Positions 59,201 through 64,000 of a stretch of 64,000 nucleotides of DNA are shown piece after piece. The DNA comes from Spisula solida (taxonomy: Eukaryota; Mollusca; Bivalvia; Venerida; Mactridae): positions 940,001 through 1,004,000 of the forward strand of contig OX365949.1 of the NCBI GenBank assembly GCA_947247005.1. Reading direction: 5' to 3'. A program made the translations under genes and the position numbers. Positions within the stretch are counted from its first letter, which is position 1, and every line of letters begins with the position of its first letter. Under the pieces are notes generated by a model. That model worked only from the letters and a program-made list of their open reading frames with translations, had not been told where the DNA came from and searched no databases.

Positions 59201-62013
59201 AATTTTGCGATTTGTCTAGCTAAATTTTCCCAACTTTATCAAGAAAAATCACTTTTAAGTTTGTTTCTAATAGTTCTTAAAGGATTTTAAAGTAACTTGG
59301 CCGAATTGTTCAGCAGATGATGATCGGCCCGATTGACAGACTTTGTATTTTGCCATCTTGTTTGAAGGTCTAGGTAGCACAATAGTGGAAAAATCCTTTG
59401 CAGATATTACCATTCTGGGTCAGTTCATGTCACATTATATGACAGTTCTTATTTCGAATGTATTTACACTTTTTGTCCACCCTATTTCTCTGTAACCTTA
59501 ACTGGGATTTCAAAGAAACTTCACAAGGCTCAGAAGCTATCATAACTTTTATTCATCGTGAACATACCACATCCACTCAAGTCTTTTTACGATTTTACTC
59601 GGTAATATGACAATATCATTCTTATTTTTCACATGAGACTGTCAAAAAATCTTTGGGATTGCCTTACTGTGTTGCTTTTACAAATGACGTCTTTAATTGT
59701 GTTAATATTACATCCTTTGTTTCAGGTTAGTTCTTTAGCTGACCAGATAACATGCAATTCCGAGCCAATGGTTCGAGAGTTTGTGTCAGAGCAGAGAGAC
59801 GATGATTATGTCTATGACATTTATTATACAAATAGTCAACAGTTTGATTTCCGTTTGTTTGAGAGAGATCTGGTTTTTGAGACATTCAATGATGATTTAA
59901 TGATGGATCGTGCCGGTGATCATGATGATGATGAGTTTGTGTATGGTGATGATATTGATGATGAAAATGCTGAAAGCAACTGGAGGAATGATTACCCTGA
60001 TGAAGATCCTAGAATCTACGGCGGTGATGAGCCGAGATACAACTATACAAATGGTTTGTTCTCACAATACTAGTTTTAGATCAAATACAGCATCAAATAT
60101 AGCACAAACAATTTAACTTGATCCTAGACCTTATGCATGAATATATTACAAGCATGTTGTGCCTAATGTATCATTTTCCGTAAAAAAGTAATGCCTTGTC
60201 AACGATTAAGATTAGTGTAACAGGGGTTCCATTTGACCTGTGAGTAGGGGTTTTGACCCTTGAAATTTAAAAAAAGCCTTATTTTGACCCTCAATATTTT
60301 GGTCTGAAAGGGCATTTTCTCTTAAAATCATGGGTGTTATGCCTGTAAAATTGATAAATTTAGTCTAAAGTATCAAAATCACCCTTCAAATTCAGAAGCT
60401 AGTGGAACCCCTGTTACATTTGTGTACATTACACAGAGCTACAGATAAGGTTTTATTGGGTTTTGGCAAATTTTAATTGGGTATTTAATAAATTCAAAGG
60501 GAAAATCACATTTTATGTACTATTTTTCACTATAACACCCTTTTCTATTTGGGTATTTCAGATTGTCTTTGCTTTTTCTTACTCCCTCCTCTCAAAATCA
60601 ATTGGGTTTTTAAGAAAATTACCCCAATACGCAGCTTATCTGAAGCTCTGCATTACACTTCTAACTTATTGGTACAATGCTCTCTGCTTATGAAAACAAA
60701 GGTTGAAGGTAATTTATACCGGTGTAGACAATAACCTGTGAAATTATGTCAAGACATGTAGTTCTAGGTTTGAGGATCAGGTTAATTTGTCCGCACTATA
60801 CATATTCTGTGGAATGTTTATCTAAATGTTACACCAAACAAGCTTGTTTATTTCCATATTACTGCACTATACATGTAAGTGGTTAAGTTAATGACATGGA
60901 AACATTAGCAAAATCCACTAACATTTCCTCTAGCGAAAATTTGTGTTGGACCTTATCTTCATGAATCTTTATCATTAATATCCATGTTGTGTTCAAAGCT
61001 GGATCACCTGGGATGAAAAATAAGGCCACATGGTCGAACCAGAAGTATTATCTTTTGTCTTAATTGCTAATGTTCAATACAAGCTATTTTGCTACATTAC
61101 CCAGTTTATTGAATATGGTAAAGAACTGATTGGTGTAGAAGCATGCTATTTTGAATTTTTGATCCATTGCATCTTTAAGACCAAGTCATTTTCAATATAG
61201 GGGAGATCACTGTATTCATATGCAAATTGCCCACCAGCAATCTATTGGATTAATGCACAATAAAAACCTGCCATTCACCAATAGCTAGCTGGTGGTATGA
61301 ATGCCTTTCATACAAACATCTCTCCTATAACAAATACAAGATTTTGACTATCCAGCGACTATATGCTTTCTCAATACATTTCAGACATGTCAGAATATGA
61401 AGCATTTGAGACAGAGACGGGTGATCAGATGGCTGATTGGATGTCATGGAGAAGTAATAATGGTATGTTCAAATAGTTATAATTTAATAATTTATCAATC
61501 AGATTAAAATCATATCCTCAAACCCTCTACACACGAGTATCTGACGTCTACCTTTTCAAGGTCACCTCATGTGACCTTTCCCATTAGCCAATGGGCTCCT
61601 TGCTTTCAGAATTCTGAAAGCGATTTGGTATTTTTTTAAATGCTGTAGTTATCATGTGCATCTTACACACCGTCTTCGTTCTGTTTTGCAAAGTGTTAAA
61701 AAAAATGGTATTCTATCGGCTAGCACTGCTCGCTCATAGCGTATTGTTGCATAGACATAGGAAAGCGCTCAATTGCACAATATGGAAGCAGCTTAGTTAG
61801 GCAACGGGCTCCTGAATTACTGGTGCTGTGCTAAATGTGATATTTAACTCTTCAGATGGAGGTGAGTTATCCAGTGATGATGAAGAAGCTGTTGATCCTT
61901 ACGGAGAGGGAGTGAGAGGCACAAACGTTATGTATTACTTTAAACGTATCATGAAAAAAAAAATGATGGAAAAACAAGATCATGAAGACTCTGAAGACTC
62001 TGATACCCTGTAG
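53263..62013 (+). CDS. SLC7A6OS: SLC7A6OS / IWR1-like RNA polymerase II nuclear import protein
   Basis: Six exons with GT-AG borders and matching phases: 53263-53415, 57314-57439, 58393-58998, 59726-60053, 61385-61462, 61856-62013; 482 aa against about 309 in human. It begins MATVVRLKRRRNEDPLDVLR, the usual basic Iwr1 start. The Iwr1 core in exon 4 has DDDYVYDIYYT (about residues 321-330) and SNWRNDYPDED (about 379-389). Exon 6 is acidic (LSSDDEE), then basic, ending EDSDTL. Yeast Iwr1 binds the Pol II cleft and carries it into the nucleus by its N-terminal NLS. The extra length is mainly exon 3, a low-complexity Lys/Asp/Asn-rich stretch of 202 codons with CSRC and CVCKC motifs. Intron 1 (3.9 kb) is full of retroelement relics. 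The stop codon lies in the first unit of a minisatellite. Confidence 0.9.
53740..55930 (+). pseudogene. Dead non-LTR retrotransposon (jockey/CR1-like reverse transcriptase)
   Basis: It encodes RT motifs GPDDIHPYILRSL, ARISPIYKKGSKTDPGNYRP, EQYGFRGNRSC, LDLAKAFDKVSH, GVPQGSVLGPVLF and FADDTKLYA. A one-base frameshift falls just before the FADD box (near 54575), a TAA near 54667 and a TAG near 55437 interrupt it, and a 345-bp element is inserted at 54904-55248. The C-terminus (RRKRGDLIQTFKIV) and 3' UTR match the minus-strand copy at 50387-50945. It lies in intron 1 of SLC7A6OS. Confidence 0.88.
54904..55248. mobile_element. 345-bp MITE nested in the reverse transcriptase relic
   Basis: A perfect 27-bp terminal inverted repeat, outer bases TTAAAATATTGTTTG, is found at both ends (54904-54930 and 55222-55248), with GGGTAGGTAGG motifs just inside. 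It splits the RT reading frame, so it inserted after the retrotransposon. Both ends are TTAA, but a clean target duplication cannot be shown. Confidence 0.85.
55940..57065 (+). pseudogene. Second dead non-LTR reverse transcriptase, different family
   Basis: Fragments in several frames read SKNPSNYRPISLT-like sequence near 56190, HILLSEFQHCFRSGHSCQT at 56290, and MFADDTIIYLT followed by WSMEFTPDKCEILHLS at 56646-56800. Frameshifts and a deletion around 56410-56640 (between AKAFDKVDH- and PQGSVLGP-type motifs) show it is not functional. It lies directly downstream of the first relic in SLC7A6OS intron 1. Confidence 0.8.
57625..58325. repeat. Hairpin-headed dispersed repeat, copy 3
   Basis: The hairpin is at 57625-57656 (AGCTCACCTGTCAC, loop TAA). 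It is followed by GTCCGTCGTCTGTCCGTC and four tandem units of about 130 bp with AGGTCACAATTTTGACCTAA and AACTAGGTCACAAGGTC. The tail is GGTGAGCGACCTAGGGCCCT. It lies in intron 2 of SLC7A6OS, 70 bp before exon 3. Confidence 0.75.
60219..60416. mobile_element. MITE with GGGGTTCCA ends, copy 2
   Basis: The ends are TAACAGGGGTTCCA and TGGAACCCCTGTTA, perfect inverted repeats of 14 bp. The interior aligns along its full length with 28247-28441. It is in intron 4 of SLC7A6OS. Confidence 0.8.
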
Positions 62014-63250
62014 CATACAAGACGTTCATCTGATACCCTGTAGCATACAAGACATACACTAGATATCCTGTAGCATACAAGAAGTTCACTAGATATCCTG
62101 TAGCATACAAGATGTTCATCCGATATTTTGTAGCATACAAGACTTTCGCTAGATATCCTGTAGCATACAAGACGTTCATCTGATATCCTGTAGCATACAA
62201 GACATTCACTAGATATCCTGTAGCAAACAAGACATTCACTAGATATCCTGTAGTATACAAAACGTTCACCTGATATCCTGTAGCATATAAGATGTTCACT
62301 AGATATCATGTAGCATACAAGACGCTCATCCGATATACTGTAGCATACAAGACGTTCACTAGATATCCTGTAGCATACAAGACGTTCACTAGAGATCCTG
62401 TAGTATACAAGATGTTCACTAGAGATCCTGTAGTATACAAGACGTTCACTAGAGATCCTGTAGTATACAAGATGTTCACTAGATATCATGTCGCATACAA
62501 GATGTTCACTAGATATCCTGTAGCATACAAGACGTTCATCTGATATCCTGTAGCGTACAAGACGTTCACTAGATATCCTGTAGCATACAAGATGTTCATC
62601 TGATATCCTGTAGCATACAAGATGTTCACTAGATATCCTGTAGTATACAAGACATTCACTAGATGCCCTGTAGTATACAAGACATTCACTAGATATAACC
62701 TGTAGTATACAAGATGTTCACTACATGTCCTATGGTATACAACACATTCACTAGATATCCTGTAGTATACAAGACATTCACTAGATATCCTGTAGCATAC
62801 AAGACATGTACTAGATATCCTGTAGTATACAAGACATTCACTAGATATCCTGTAGTATACAAGACATTCACTAGATATCCTGTAGTATACAAGGCATTCA
62901 CTAGATATCCTGTAGTATACAAGACATTCACTAGATATCCTGTAGTATACAAGACATTCACTAGATATCCTGTAGTATACAAGACGTTCACTAGATATCA
63001 TGTCGCATACAAGATGTTCACTAGATATCCTGTAGCATACAAGATGTTCACTAGATATCATGTCGCATACAAGATGTTCACTAGATATCCTGTAGCATAC
63101 AAGATGTTCACTAGATATCATGTAGCATACAAGATGTTCACTAGATATCATGTAGCATACAAGATGTTCACTAGATATCATGTAGCATACAAGATGTTCA
63201 CTAGATATCCTGTAGCATACAAGATGTTCACTAGATATCCTGTAGCATAT
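61999..63250. repeat. 30-bp minisatellite containing the SLC7A6OS stop codon
   Basis: About 41 copies of a 30-bp unit contain CATACAAGACGTTCACTAGA and TATCCTGTAG. The first, diverged unit supplies the last codons and the TAG stop of SLC7A6OS (GATACCCTGTAG). The rest forms its 3' UTR or flank. Period 30 keeps frames open, so both strands show spurious ORFs of 100-260 codons. Confidence 0.92.
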
Positions 63251-63261
63251 ACTGTGGTACC

Positions 63262-63690
63262 CCAGCACCTTAAAGCCAGAATGAGCTCTCCCCCAGCACC
63301 TTAAAGCCAGAATGAGCTCTCCCCCAGCACCTTAAAGCCAGAATGAGCTCTCCCCCAGCACCTTAAAGCCAGAATGAGCTCTCCCCCAGCACCTTAAAGC
63401 CAGAATGAGCTCTCCCCCAGCACCTTAAAGCCAGAATGAGCTCTCCCCCAGCACCTTAAAGCCAGAATGAGCTCTCCCCCAGCACCTTAAAGCCAGAATG
63501 AGCTCTCCCCCAGCACCTTAAAGCCAGAATGAGCTCTCCCCCAGCACCTTAAAGCCAGAATGAGCTCTTAAAGCCAGAATCAGCTCTCCCCCAGCACCTT
63601 AAAGCCAGAATCAGCTCTCCCCCAGCACCTTAAAGCCAGAATCAGCTCTCCCCCAGCACCTTAAAGAAAGAAGGAGCTTTCCCCCAGTGC
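63262..63690. repeat. 31-bp minisatellite
   Basis: About 14 copies of a unit contain CCCCAGCACCTTAAAGCCAG and AATGAGCTCTCC, nearly identical on the left. The right copies have CAGCTC in place of GAGCTC, then decay (AAGAAAGAAGGAGC). It follows the 30-bp array with only about 10 bp between them. Confidence 0.92.
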
Positions 63691-63809
63691 CTTAAATCCT
63701 AGTATGGTGTCTTTAAAATCTGTATGGGTGTATTTTTGGTCTGTAATGTGTTATTTGAGTGATTATGGCTTGTATTGTGCGAAAAAGGGCTTATATTAGC
63801 CTTTAAATT

Positions 63810-64000
63810 AAGTACAGTCAGATCTCGATACAACGACACTGTTTGTTCCCTATCAAAATGTCGTTATAACGCATTTGTCATTATACTGAATTTCACTCGT
63901 GATGAGAAATTGATTTGGAGATTGTTTCATTGAAATCAATTAATGATTAACATATAATTTATTATGTCATAAAATTGACATAATCAGCAAAATCAGCAGT
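63810..64000. mobile_element. Left end of a pogo/Tc1-like repeat, cut by the window edge
   Basis: TACAGTCAGATCTCGATACA is followed by AACGACACTG and TGTCGTTATAACGCA, resembling the ends of pogo-type elements and the element at 41822. The right end is outside the window. Confidence 0.45.

Noticed and set aside
62486..63304. Long ORFs (196 and 260 codons) on both strands at the right end
   Set aside because: They are translations of the 30-bp minisatellite, whose period is a multiple of three.

Overview
The window is eukaryotic genomic DNA. It is AT-rich, has GT-AG introns, long introns packed with minisatellites, tRNA-derived SINEs, MITEs and non-LTR retrotransposon relics. Several dispersed repeats (a hairpin head starting AGCTCACCTG with an internal GTCCGTCCGTC stretch, and copies ending in a GGGGGTATAATAA-type tail) are typical of bivalve mollusc genomes, so a bivalve, or at least a lophotrochozoan, is the best guess. 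I cannot name the species.

Four protein genes can be supported. (1) A plus-strand four-helix MARVEL-domain gene (CMTM/plasmolipin type) spans 997-18581. It carries three tandem, same-phase, 99-nt alternative copies of the exon encoding TM3 and the second extracellular loop. (2) An uninterrupted plus-strand TRIM-like RING/B-box/B-box/coiled-coil/beta-propeller gene lies at 30266-32269. (3) A minus-strand TANGO6 (RTP1-like HEAT-repeat) gene runs from about 53154 down to 35528, with 16 well-supported exons and two probable 5' exons. (4) A plus-strand SLC7A6OS (IWR1) gene of six exons spans 53263-62013. Genes 3 and 4 are head to head, with about 108 bp between their start codons. Their yeast counterparts, Rtp1 and Iwr1, both act in nuclear import of RNA polymerase II, so one compact bidirectional promoter may serve two steps of the same process.

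Layout: 1-1 kb, AT-rich flank with a cluster of KpnI-type palindromes; 1-18.6 kb, MARVEL gene with at least seven large intronic tandem arrays; 18.6-30.2 kb, its 3' flank and intergenic DNA with MITEs, SINEs and a hairpin-headed repeat; 30.3-32.7 kb, TRIM-like gene; 32.7-35.5 kb, SINEs and a 600-bp foldback; 35.5-53.2 kb, TANGO6; 53.3-62.0 kb, SLC7A6OS, whose first intron is filled with two dead reverse transcriptase genes; 62.0-63.7 kb, two back-to-back minisatellites, the first of which contains the SLC7A6OS stop codon; 63.8-64 kb, the end of a DNA-transposon-like repeat. A recurring theme is that tandem arrays abut or copy splice junctions and the stop codon.
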